The translations under genes and the position numbers were made by a program. Under the pieces are notes generated by a model that made no database searches, had not been told where the DNA came from, and saw nothing but the letters and a program-made list of their open reading frames with translations. This document shows, in pieces, positions 34,887 to 42,309 of a stretch of 64,000 bases of DNA; the first letter of the stretch is position 1, and each line of letters starts with the position of its first letter. Source of the DNA: Spirosoma aerolatum (GTDB taxonomy: Bacteria > Bacteroidota > Bacteroidia > Cytophagales > Spirosomataceae); assembly GCF_002056795.1 (NCBI RefSeq), contig NZ_CP020104.1, forward strand, positions 5,775,501 through 5,839,500, in the 5' to 3' direction.

Positions 34887-34959
34887 TTAGCTCTTCAATT
34901 ATCCTACTTTATCTACCGCAGTTCACCTGTCTGATTGCAGTAGTACTCGGATGAGCCGA

Positions 34960-36018
34960 TCACCAGTTTGCTCGACGTAGTTTATCCGGTTGCAGTACCC
35001 GGATACCGGCACCTGTGATCTCGATCAGTCCATCGTGTTTGAATTCGCTGAGTGTTCGAATCAATGACTCGGTAGCCGTCCCGATTACCGATGCCAGATC
35101 ATCACGGGAGAGTTGGATAGGTGGAGCGGGTTCGCCATTGGGAAGGGGCTCCTGCAAGCGTAAGAGTGCATTCGCCACCCGCCGACGCAATGAACTATAA
35201 GCCATACCCAGCAACTGATCTTCCCGATCGCTGATGCGCCCCGCCAGCATCCTCACAAACGCCCGTCCCACTTCGGGATGAACCGTCAGCAAATGCCGAA
35301 AATCTTCCTTGGGAATATAAATCAACTCCGAATCATCGAGCGTTAGCGCCGATTCGGTGTAAGACTTTTCTTCGAGCAGGGCCAGATCGCCAAAAAAATC
35401 GCCTGCTCCATAAATACCAGTTACCAATTCCTTTCCATCGTTATTGGTCCGAATGGTTTTTACCCGGCCACTTTTCAGGAAATAAAGCCGGGTAGGTTCG
35501 TCGCCTTCCGTATACACAAACTGTTTCTTGGCCATAAAATGCGGTTTACGATCAATAGACAGCCGTTGTAGTCCCTCAACCGCACTTACATCGTCCAGAA
35601 ATTCGTTCAAGCCCTCCTGTTTAAGATTATAGCTTTCCGACCGGATCTTGGAAAATCGATTCAGACGCCCCTCTACCGCACTGAGCAGTTCCGACTCATC
35701 GAAAGGTTTGGTCAAGTAGTCGTCGGCACCTAGCTCCATACCTTTTCGGAAATCTGTACGTTCCGATTTAGCCGTCAAAAAAATAAAGGGTATGCTCGCC
35801 AGATCAGGATTTTTATTGACAATATGCAGAACGCCATATCCATCGAGTACGGGCATCATAATGTCACAAATAATCAGATCAGGCCGGCCGGCGAGTGCCA
35901 GCTCTACACCGACTTTACCATTATTAGCAGTCTGTACTGTATACCCGGCCAGCTCCAGAATTTCAGCGGTGTTCTCCCGGATATCGTCGTTGTCTTCAAT
36001 TAGCAGAATGGTTTTCAT
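34960..36018 (-). CDS. Response regulator fused to a Crp/Fnr regulator
   Basis: A 352-residue fusion. Residues 1-120 are a CheY-like receiver with phospho-acceptor Asp52 (LIICDIMMPVLDG) and Lys104 (YLTKPF). Residues about 160-270 form a cyclic-nucleotide-binding-like barrel (FVYTEGDEPTRLYFLKSGRV, GDFFGDLALLEE). Residues about 280-345 hold a Crp-type winged HTH (LSRDDLASVIGTATESLIRTLSEFKHDGLIEI). It joins phosphorelay input with Crp-type DNA binding. The kinase gene just upstream overlaps it by 23 bases and is its likely partner. Confidence 0.93.
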   Translation of the reverse strand: MKTILLIEDNDDIRENTAEILELAGYTVQTANNGKVGVELALAGRPDLIICDIMMPVLDGYGVLHIVNKNPDLASIPFIFLTAKSERTDFRKGMELGADDYLTKPFDESELLSAVEGRLNRFSKIRSESYNLKQEGLNEFLDDVSAVEGLQRLSIDRKPHFMAKKQFVYTEGDEPTRLYFLKSGRVKTIRTNNDGKELVTGIYGAGDFFGDLALLEEKSYTESALTLDDSELIYIPKEDFRHLLTVHPEVGRAFVRMLAGRISDREDQLLGMAYSSLRRRVANALLRLQEPLPNGEPAPPIQLSRDDLASVIGTATESLIRTLSEFKHDGLIEITGAGIRVLQPDKLRRANW

Positions 36019-37213
36019 AAGGGAATGTAATCGTTACAGTAGTGCCTTCCCCTAACTGGCTGGTCAGTACAATGGTCCCGCTCAGCAGTTCAAGGTATTT
36101 GGCAACAATATGAAGTCCGAGGCCGGTACCCGCGAAATTGGTGGCGTTCTTAGCCCGGAAAAAACGTTCAAATAAATGTTTCTGATCATCCTCTGAAATA
36201 CCGATTCCCTGATCCCGAATGGTCAGTTGAAAGGCGGTTTCGTTACAAACAGCAACCAAGTCAATAAGCTGATTTTCAGCAGAATACTTTATAGCATTCG
36301 ATAGCAGGTTGACCACTATTTTACGCAAGAGCGATGGATCACTTCGGATCAGCTTCGGGCAATTTATCTGCATCTGAACACGCTGACCCACTTTCAGCAT
36401 ATCCTGCAAATCCGTTACAACCTCGTTGATCAAGCCGGTAAGCTCAACCCACGACCAGTTGGCCTCCAGACGACCTTCCTCCAACCGCCCAACCGATAGA
36501 AATTCTTCCAGAATGGTGTTAAGGTGATACACCGATGATTTGATGCGCTGGATATGCCGAATTCGCTTGTCTTGCTGTTCGGTTGCGGGGTATTTTTCAA
36601 TGAGGGAAGCCGATGTTAGAATAGCACTCAACGGGGTTCGAAACTCGTGCGACGCCATCGATACAAAGCGTGACTTCAACTCGCCCAGTTCTCGCTCAAC
36701 CGCCAGAGCTTTAGCCAGTTCGTCTTTCGACTGCTCAAGCTGGTGAAGCGTTGCCATCAGGGCGTGCGTTCGGTCAACGACCTTCTGCTCCAGCTCGGCA
36801 TTGAGCTGTTCAATCCGGGCTTTCTGAGCCAATAGTGTCAGGTCGGCCTCTTTTTTGGCCGTAATATCAATTATATAAGCAACAGTCAGCAGTACGGTTT
36901 CCCGATAAAAATAGCTCAGGCTGATTTCGGCAGGAAAAATCGATTCGTCCTTGCGTTTTGCATACAAGTCGCGTCCATGCCCCATAGAACGGACCTGGGG
37001 GTGCGCATTGAACGAGGATCGTAGCTCAGCATGCCGATGAGCAACCGGATTAGGTACGAGTGCGTCGATCGATAGCCCTTTCATTTCTTCTTTTGTATAC
37101 CCAAATAAGGTATGAGCATGTCGATTAGACGATACGATACGCCCCTGTTCATCCGAAACAATTATACCGATGGTGGCGTGGGTAAAAACGGCCTCAAATG
37201 AGTCGTCGAACAT
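35996..37213 (-). CDS. PAS-domain sensor histidine kinase
   Basis: A 405-residue kinase without membrane segments, so likely cytosolic. Residues about 5-115 are a PAS domain (FTHATIGIIVSDEQGRIV, NRHAHTLFGYT), followed by a coiled coil (about 120-185), HisKA with the phospho-acceptor His189 (SMASHEFRTPLSAIL), and a HATPase_c domain (NLLSNAIKYS, RDQGIGISEDD, GTGLGLHIVAKYLE). The Met at 37213 begins the PAS helix; the longer frame to 37270 adds residues not needed by the domain. It overlaps the downstream receiver-Crp gene, so the two form one signalling pair. Confidence 0.93.
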   Translation of the reverse strand: MFDDSFEAVFTHATIGIIVSDEQGRIVSSNRHAHTLFGYTKEEMKGLSIDALVPNPVAHRHAELRSSFNAHPQVRSMGHGRDLYAKRKDESIFPAEISLSYFYRETVLLTVAYIIDITAKKEADLTLLAQKARIEQLNAELEQKVVDRTHALMATLHQLEQSKDELAKALAVERELGELKSRFVSMASHEFRTPLSAILTSASLIEKYPATEQQDKRIRHIQRIKSSVYHLNTILEEFLSVGRLEEGRLEANWSWVELTGLINEVVTDLQDMLKVGQRVQMQINCPKLIRSDPSLLRKIVVNLLSNAIKYSAENQLIDLVAVCNETAFQLTIRDQGIGISEDDQKHLFERFFRAKNATNFAGTGLGLHIVAKYLELLSGTIVLTSQLGEGTTVTITFPYENHSAN

Positions 37214-37403
37214 GATAAATACGACAATTAGCACCCAGCCTGAGTAGGAAAAATCTGAGCGACCTGACAAAAATTACTTCCAGGTGCAAAGTAAAGGGCT
37301 AGCCAACGTAGCCGACTGATTATAATCAGTCAGGATACTGATCTGTATCACCTCCTGCCGAAGCGAAAAAGGGCAACTTTGAGCTATTAATTGGCTTATT
37401 GTC

Positions 37404-37724
37404 ATGGTACCTTACTCATCCGTAGTGGCAACAGTTCCACAAGTGCCTGTGTTGTTGGTATTTACGTCATCTTCGACGGCACAACGAACTGACGTGGACC
37501 AGCTTCTGGATAAAATGCGTTCGGTGCTATACCCGAACGTGCAAATCATGCGGGTGAACGAAAGCAGCCATCCCGAAGTAGTACGGAGTTTTGGTGTAAC
37601 CTCTTTACCAGCGTTTGTTCTGTTAAAACGTGGCCTGGAGCTATGGCGCTATGCTGGCCCAGTCGACCATCCCGATCTTGTCAATCAGTTAGAAACTCAG
37701 TTGATCCAGACATCCACCAAGTAA
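37404..37724 (+). CDS. Thioredoxin-fold protein without cysteines
   Basis: A 106-residue thioredoxin-like protein. The fold is supported by the strand VPVLLVFTSSS (14-24), the cis-Pro region FGVTSLPAFVLLKRG and the end helix. Where thioredoxins carry W-C-x-x-C the sequence is FTSSSTAQR, and there is no Cys anywhere in the protein, so it cannot perform disulfide exchange. It may be a binding or chaperone-like member. The next gene follows after 18 bases and encodes a Cys-bearing coiled-coil protein. Confidence 0.75.
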   Translation: MVPYSSVVATVPQVPVLLVFTSSSTAQRTDVDQLLDKMRSVLYPNVQIMRVNESSHPEVVRSFGVTSLPAFVLLKRGLELWRYAGPVDHPDLVNQLETQLIQTSTK

Positions 37725-37742
37725 TCATTTTCGCAAACCCTC

Positions 37743-38156
37743 ATGAACTCAACCATGAATTCGGCAACTCAGTCGGTCACAACCGCATCCTGCCATCAGG
37801 AACATCAGCACTGGCAACAGATTATCCAGCAGCAGGCCGAAGAAATTCGCCAGCTTCGGGCACTGCTGCTCGAGGTGATGAATCATTACAACAGCCGAAG
37901 TCTCCGCCACGATGCCGTTGATTATTTCCAGGATTTAAGTCATTTACAGGCCAAACTGGATCAGCTCAATCGAAATCTGATCTGTACCGGAGCCGATTGC
38001 CCACCCATCCGGCAAGCCCAGATTTGCTCCGATACCCATTTTGGCCTTTCGGCTACAATTGAGCGCCATACAACGGCATTTATGCATGAATTTACGCGTG
38101 TAAAAGACGGCTGCCTGCAATTTCTGTCGGGCATGATGAGCCTGAATATGCTGTAA
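37743..38156 (+). CDS. Hypothetical coiled-coil protein with several Cys
   Basis: A 137-residue protein I do not recognise. Residues 17-80 are strongly helical with heptad-like Gln/Leu/Glu patterns (HWQQIIQQQAEEIRQLRALLLEV), suggesting a coiled coil. Residues about 80-100 hold three Cys (LICTGADCPPIRQAQICSD), a possible metal or disulfide site; two further Cys are at residue 17 and near residue 125. No signal peptide. It is 18 bases after the Cys-free thioredoxin-like gene and 54 bases before a Crp/Fnr regulator, so it may belong to the same stress-related group. Confidence 0.65.
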   Translation: MNSTMNSATQSVTTASCHQEHQHWQQIIQQQAEEIRQLRALLLEVMNHYNSRSLRHDAVDYFQDLSHLQAKLDQLNRNLICTGADCPPIRQAQICSDTHFGLSATIERHTTAFMHEFTRVKDGCLQFLSGMMSLNML

Positions 38157-38157
38157 G

Positions 38158-38189
38158 TTTGGTGGCTAATGCGGCTGGTCGTATACTTG
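38158..38189 (+). promoter_or_regulatory. Promoter for the Crp/Fnr gene
   Basis: TTTG at 38158-38161 and TATACTTG at 38182-38189 (one change from TAnnTTTG) are 20 bases apart, the Bacteroidota -33/-7 layout. The start codon follows at 38211. Confidence 0.5.
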
Positions 38190-38210
38190 CTGTGATCTTC
38201 CTCTCATACA

Positions 38211-38792
38211 ATGTACGACCAGCTCTATCAGCATATTTCGCGTCTGGTCAGCCTGACCGACGATGAGTTTACCCTTCTGAAAACACTTTTCATTCCAAAG
38301 AAACTTCGCCGTAAGCACGACCTGTTGCAGGAAGGTGATGTTTGTAAGGCCATTGCTTTTGTCGAAAAAGGGCTATTGCGTGCCTACACCGTCGATACGA
38401 AAGGCGCAGAGCATATTCTTCAGTTTGCGCCCGAAGACTGGTGGATATCCGATATGTACAGCTACCTTACGGGGGAGCCCTCAGATACTCAGATCGATGC
38501 CCTGGAAGATTCGGAGTTACTGCTACTGGAGCGGACCAATATGGACGTAATGGTAGAAAGCGTTCCTAAAATGGAGCGTTTTTTTCGGATTACTCTACAG
38601 AATAATTACATAGCCACCCAACGCCGGATCAAAAGCGCCCTGAGCCAGTCGGCCGAAGAAAAGTACGCAGATTTTATCCACCGCTACCCAGCCATCGTAC
38701 AGCGTGTACCCCAGCACATGATCGCTTCGTACCTGGGCATCACGCCCGCCTTTCTGAGCCGTATTCGAGGCCGGAAACCCCATTCCGATTGA
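38211..38792 (+). CDS. Crp/Fnr-family regulator
   Basis: A 193-residue regulator with a cyclic-nucleotide-binding-like barrel (about 25-115: KKLRRKHDLLQEGDVCKAIAFVEKGLLRAY, EDWWISDMYSYLTGEPS) and a short C-terminal HTH region (about 150-190: RYPAIVQRVPQHMIASYLGITPAFLSRIR). There is no Fnr-type Cys cluster. Members with this LGITPAFLSRIR end are common in this phylum and often control nearby oxidoreductases. The next two genes (NAD(P)-binding protein, DODA dioxygenase) are candidates. Confidence 0.9.
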   Translation: MYDQLYQHISRLVSLTDDEFTLLKTLFIPKKLRRKHDLLQEGDVCKAIAFVEKGLLRAYTVDTKGAEHILQFAPEDWWISDMYSYLTGEPSDTQIDALEDSELLLLERTNMDVMVESVPKMERFFRITLQNNYIATQRRIKSALSQSAEEKYADFIHRYPAIVQRVPQHMIASYLGITPAFLSRIRGRKPHSD

Positions 38793-38836
38793 TTTTCGTT
38801 GATCTAGTACAACGTTTTTTCTTGTCCTAAGCCATC

Positions 38837-38866
38837 GTTTTCGGCGGTACATTGATGGTAATTTTG
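38837..38866 (+). promoter_or_regulatory. Promoter for the NAD(P)-binding and dioxygenase genes
   Basis: TAATTTTG (38859-38866) matches TAnnTTTG exactly, and GTTTT lies about 17 bases upstream as a weak -33. The start codon is at 38907. Confidence 0.5.
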
Positions 38867-38906
38867 TCCTGTCAGTCAATTAGAAACGACATGACGACGA
38901 ATCATC

Positions 38907-39431
38907 ATGAAGCCAACAATCGCCATCATTGGTTTGGGAAGTACAGGTTCGACTTTTGCCGTCCGACTGGCAGAGCAGTTGTATCGATTGCTCCTGTTCG
39001 ATCAGGATAGATCGAAAGCGCAGATGCTGGTCGAAAGCCTTTTGCAGAAATCAACCAGCACTGATATTGAAGCTATTGACTGTAAGGTAACGGCCTGTTG
39101 GGAAGCCGATGTATTGGTTCTGGCCGTTCCCGAATCAGCCAAAAAAGCCGTAGCGGAGCAGATTAAGCAGGTAGCAACCTGTAAACTTGTTATCAACCTC
39201 GCAACGCTGGCCAGACCTGATCACCCAGCACACACACACGCTGGCGAGGAACTCCAGCAATGGCTACCCAATTCGAAACTTGTGCATGTATGGATCGCAC
39301 CTTCTGAGAACGGCACGTTACCCGATACGGCTTTTATTACGGGCCAGCATGAAGAAGCCATAGCCACTGTTGCAGACTTACTGACCGTTGCGAGGCTCAC
39401 TCCGATTGTGGTAGAAGACTGGTCAGTTTAA
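38907..39431 (+). CDS. NAD(P)-binding Rossmann protein (6PGDH/F420-type N-domain)
   Basis: A 174-residue protein with a dinucleotide-binding start IAIIGLGSTGSTFAVRLAE (GxGxxG, residues 8-13). ADVLVLAVPESAKKAV and LVINLATLARP also match the N-terminal domain of 6-phosphogluconate-dehydrogenase-like or F420-dependent NADP reductases. The C-terminal helical domain of the larger enzymes is absent, so it may be a short reductase or a partner-dependent protein. It is 13 bases before the dioxygenase gene and probably co-transcribed. Confidence 0.75.
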   Translation: MKPTIAIIGLGSTGSTFAVRLAEQLYRLLLFDQDRSKAQMLVESLLQKSTSTDIEAIDCKVTACWEADVLVLAVPESAKKAVAEQIKQVATCKLVINLATLARPDHPAHTHAGEELQQWLPNSKLVHVWIAPSENGTLPDTAFITGQHEEAIATVADLLTVARLTPIVVEDWSV

Positions 39432-39444
39432 CCGAACGCCTATC

Positions 39445-40329
39445 ATGATGAGACGAGATCGATTTATAAAAACGATGTTAACTGGGGCCATAACTATGAA
39501 TAGCTTATCCGATTTAAAAAAATTTACTGCTGACCTGGATGAAAAAGGGCCGGTAATGCCGGTACTTTTCGTTGGACACGGTTCGCCCATGAATGGGATC
39601 GAAGACAATGAATTTAGCCGTCGCTGGAGGAAAATAGCGACCGAAATCCCGACGCCAACGGCTGTTCTGGTGGTATCGGCGCACTGGTTCAGCCGGGGCA
39701 CTAAAATCACAGCGATGGATTTTCCGGAAACCATTCACGATTTTGGCGGATTTCCGAAAGCACTGTTCGATGTACAGTATCCCGCCCCCGGCAGCCCCGT
39801 GCTGGCCCAGGAAACGGCTTCGCTGATTCACTCAGCTCATGTGGAACTAGCACACGACTGGGGGCTTGACCACGGCACCTGGACCATTGTTCGGCATATG
39901 TATCCCGATGCGAAGATTCCGGTTCTGCAACTGAGTATCGATTTCACAAAAGGACCACAATTCCATTACGATCTGGCTCGTGAACTGTATGCACTCCGTA
40001 AAAAAGGCGTGTTGATTATGGGCAGTGGCAACATGGTACACAACCTGCGGATGGTTGCCTGGGATAAGATGAACGTCCCCAACTATGGCTTCGATTGGGC
40101 CCTGTCGCTAAATGATCGGTTCAAACAATTGATTAGCGATGGCGACACCAAGCCCTTAATCAACTATAATCTGCTGGGTCGGGAGGCTGCGCTGGCTATT
40201 CCCACACCTGAGCACTATCTACCGTTACTCTACACGCTCGGCCTGAAAGGCAGCCAGGATTCGGTATCCTTCTTCAACGACCGCGCTGTTGCCGGTTCGT
40301 TAACGATGACATCGGTGAAATTGGGCTAG
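39445..40329 (+). CDS. ygiD: LigB-family extradiol dioxygenase (4,5-DOPA dioxygenase type)
   Basis: A 294-residue zinc or iron dioxygenase of the YgiD/DODA class, which opens catechol rings such as L-DOPA next to the hydroxyls. VLFVGHGSPMNG (His45) and VLVVSAHWFS carry metal ligands, LAHDWGLDHGTWTIVRHMYP carries more, and MGSGNMVHNLR is a family block. The first 20 residues may be a leader or the true start may be the Met at residue 18; both are consistent. Natural substrate is not known. It probably shares a transcript with the gene before it. Confidence 0.88.
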   Translation: MMRRDRFIKTMLTGAITMNSLSDLKKFTADLDEKGPVMPVLFVGHGSPMNGIEDNEFSRRWRKIATEIPTPTAVLVVSAHWFSRGTKITAMDFPETIHDFGGFPKALFDVQYPAPGSPVLAQETASLIHSAHVELAHDWGLDHGTWTIVRHMYPDAKIPVLQLSIDFTKGPQFHYDLARELYALRKKGVLIMGSGNMVHNLRMVAWDKMNVPNYGFDWALSLNDRFKQLISDGDTKPLINYNLLGREAALAIPTPEHYLPLLYTLGLKGSQDSVSFFNDRAVAGSLTMTSVKLG

Positions 40330-40338
40330 GTGCCGGGA

Positions 40339-40448
40339 GCGAGGTGCGTGGAGTAGGGAGCGTGGGGCAGGGATGGCAGAGATTGTTCAGGAACCATACG
40401 GTGATCGCCTTACTATTCCGTGCCATCCCCACGCTCCACGCACCTCGC
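40339..40448. repeat. Imperfect inverted repeat between convergent genes (GAGGTGCGTGGAG)
   Basis: Left arm 40339-40378 contains GCGAGGTGCGTGGAG, then an eight-base insert, then GTGGGG and GGATGGCA; right arm 40421-40448 is the complement without the inserts. GGGAGCG words recur on the left. It fills the gap between the dioxygenase and SDR stop codons and could terminate both. Confidence 0.7.
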
Positions 40449-40449
40449 C

Positions 40450-41214
40450 CTACAGCCCCTGTCCACCAGACACTTCGATCCGTTGAGCATTGATCCAACG
40501 CGCTTCGTCGGTACAGAGGAAGGCCACTACTCCGCCAATATCATCGGGGAGACCAACCCGACCAAGCGCTGTTCGGCTGGCGATCTGGGCGTTGATCTCT
40601 TTATTGTCCCGCACGCGACCGCCACCAAAATCCGTTTCGATAGCGCCCGGAGCTACCACATTGACGGCAATACGACGAGGGCCCAATTCCAGCGCCATAT
40701 ACCGCGACAGTACTTCGATGGCGCCTTTCATCGACCCATACGCCGACGAACCTGGGTACGTCATACGGGCAAGTCCCGACGAAATATTGATGATCCGGCC
40801 ACCATCATTAATAAAGGGTAAGGCTTTCTGAGTGAGAAAAAACACGCCTTTATAATGGATATTCAGGGCGGTATCGAACTGTTCTTCCGTCGTTTCGGCA
40901 AAAGCACTGTACAGTGCTGTTCCCGCATTGTTGATCAGAAAATCAACATGATCGGTAGCGAAGGTTTCCTGCAAAACGGTTTTCAGTTGGGCAAAAAACG
41001 CATCGAAGCTTTTTACATCACCAGCGTTCAGTTGTAAAGTAGCGGCTTTCTGCCCGGCCTGCTCAATCTGGGCAACAACGGCCTCTGCTTCGGCTTGTTG
41101 GGTATGATAGGTCAGAATAACATCGATTCCTTTTTGGGCGAGGCTCAGCGCCATATTTTTACCTAATCCACGGCTACCGCCGGTAACTAATGCGATTTTA
41201 CTATTGCTCATCAT
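40450..41214 (-). CDS. SDR-family oxidoreductase
   Basis: A 254-residue short-chain dehydrogenase/reductase. The cofactor motif TGGSRGLGKN (about 11-20), the NAG element INNAGTA, the catalytic Ser/Tyr/Lys set (SSGLARMTYPGSSAYGSMK) and the C-terminal GQGL are typical of classical SDRs close to FabG. It lacks a signal peptide and acts in the cytosol. The start may be either of two adjacent Met codons. Substrate unknown. An AraC regulator lies 99 bases upstream on the same strand. Confidence 0.92.
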   Translation of the reverse strand: MMSNSKIALVTGGSRGLGKNMALSLAQKGIDVILTYHTQQAEAEAVVAQIEQAGQKAATLQLNAGDVKSFDAFFAQLKTVLQETFATDHVDFLINNAGTALYSAFAETTEEQFDTALNIHYKGVFFLTQKALPFINDGGRIINISSGLARMTYPGSSAYGSMKGAIEVLSRYMALELGPRRIAVNVVAPGAIETDFGGGRVRDNKEINAQIASRTALGRVGLPDDIGGVVAFLCTDEARWINAQRIEVSGGQGL

Positions 41215-41240
41215 TGTACTTGGTTTTTGTTTTGATGAGA

Positions 41241-41248
41241 CAAAGGTA
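41241..41248 (-). promoter_or_regulatory. -7 element TACCTTTG for the SDR gene
   Basis: Exact TAnnTTTG match on the minus strand, 26 bases before the start codon at 41214. Confidence 0.5.
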
Positions 41249-41313
41249 AATCAACCAGTAGCGTAGGTGTTTGCGCGAATCAATCCGAAGTTTGCAAAAT
41301 TCAAATCAAGGCG

Positions 41314-42222
41314 TTAACTCCGGAAAGCAAGCGGGGCCAGCGACGTCTGTTTTTTGAAGAAATTGGAGAAGTGCGCTACTTCTTCAAAACCCAGGCTGTA
41401 GGCAATCTCAGAGATATTCCAGTCGGTTTGTTTCAACAGAATCTTGGCTTCCTGAACAATCCGGCTGCTAATCAGATCGGTAGTGGTCTTGCCCGTATTT
41501 TCTTTAAGCACTTTATTCAGGTGGTTGACATGCACCGAAAGCCGGTCGGCAAAATCTTTGGCGGTCCGTAAACTGATTTTCTGCTGGGGCGACTCGATCG
41601 GAAACTGACGTTCGAGTAGTTCAATAAACAGCGACGAAACCCGCGTAGAGGCTGTATGCGCGGGATATAAAGCCGTTGCAGGCTGTAGTTTTTGGCCGTA
41701 GTGGATTAGCTCGAGAACGTAGTTTCGCAATAAATCATACTTATACGCGTAATCGGACCCGATTTCCCGGTACATTTTCCGAAAAATGTAGAGCAGGTCT
41801 TCGATGTTCTCGTCCGACAATTGAAAAACAGGATACCCACCGGGCTTAAATATCGGCAACTCGTCCAGCACAATTCCACTTTTAGGCTGAATAAGGAAAT
41901 CGGCGGTGAAAATGCAGAAATAGCCCGATAGCCCTTCCTCCTGAGGAATCCAGTGATAGGGAATTTTGGGCGTAGCAAACAGAAGCGCACTCTTCTCAAT
42001 ATCAATGACCTTATCGGCGTACTCGGCTTTACTCCGCCCGCGAATGAGGCTGATTTTGTAATAAGCCCGCCGATTATAGGGCATCAGACGAGGATTCTTC
42101 TTGATTTTTGCATGGACTTCGTCAATATTAAATACATTGAAGTGCCCAATCTCTTTGTTAAGATCTTCGGGAATAAGTGTAGCAATTTCCTTGTAAAACC
42201 CTTCCAGCGTGGTCGTCTCCAT
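41314..42222 (-). CDS. AraC-family transcriptional regulator
   Basis: A 302-residue regulator with an N-terminal cupin-like effector domain (about 1-175) and two C-terminal AraC-type HTHs (about 200-300: TAKDFADRLSVHVNHLNKVLKENTGKTTTDLI and WNISEIAYSLGFEEVAHFSNFFKKQTSLAP). I chose the Met at 42222 because an exact -7 element (42246-42253) places the transcription start just upstream; a longer frame to 42303 would run through that promoter and a palindromic repeat. The downstream SDR is its likely target. Confidence 0.9.
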   Translation of the reverse strand: METTTLEGFYKEIATLIPEDLNKEIGHFNVFNIDEVHAKIKKNPRLMPYNRRAYYKISLIRGRSKAEYADKVIDIEKSALLFATPKIPYHWIPQEEGLSGYFCIFTADFLIQPKSGIVLDELPIFKPGGYPVFQLSDENIEDLLYIFRKMYREIGSDYAYKYDLLRNYVLELIHYGQKLQPATALYPAHTASTRVSSLFIELLERQFPIESPQQKISLRTAKDFADRLSVHVNHLNKVLKENTGKTTTDLISSRIVQEAKILLKQTDWNISEIAYSLGFEEVAHFSNFFKKQTSLAPLAFRS

Positions 42223-42245
42223 TTGCCTGCCTAATTTGTAAAAAT

Positions 42246-42253
42246 CAAATATA
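42246..42253 (-). promoter_or_regulatory. -7 element TATATTTG for the AraC gene
   Basis: Exact TAnnTTTG match on the minus strand, about 24 bases before the chosen start codon at 42222. It decides the start choice for this gene. Confidence 0.45.
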
Positions 42254-42268
42254 GGCATTTTCCGCGTT

Positions 42269-42296
42269 GTAGAGACAGGGCATACCCTGTCTCTAC
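42269..42296. repeat. Perfect palindromic repeat GTAGAGACAGGG (REP-like)
   Basis: Twelve-base arms GTAGAGACAGGG (42269-42280) and CCCTGTCTCTAC (42285-42296) around a four-base loop. It lies 14 bases after the stop codon of the FtsX permease gene, without a T run. Palindromes starting GTAGAGAC are common dispersed repeats in Cytophagales and cyanobacteria as I recall. Confidence 0.75.
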
Positions 42297-42309
42297 CAGA
42301 CAAATTCGA

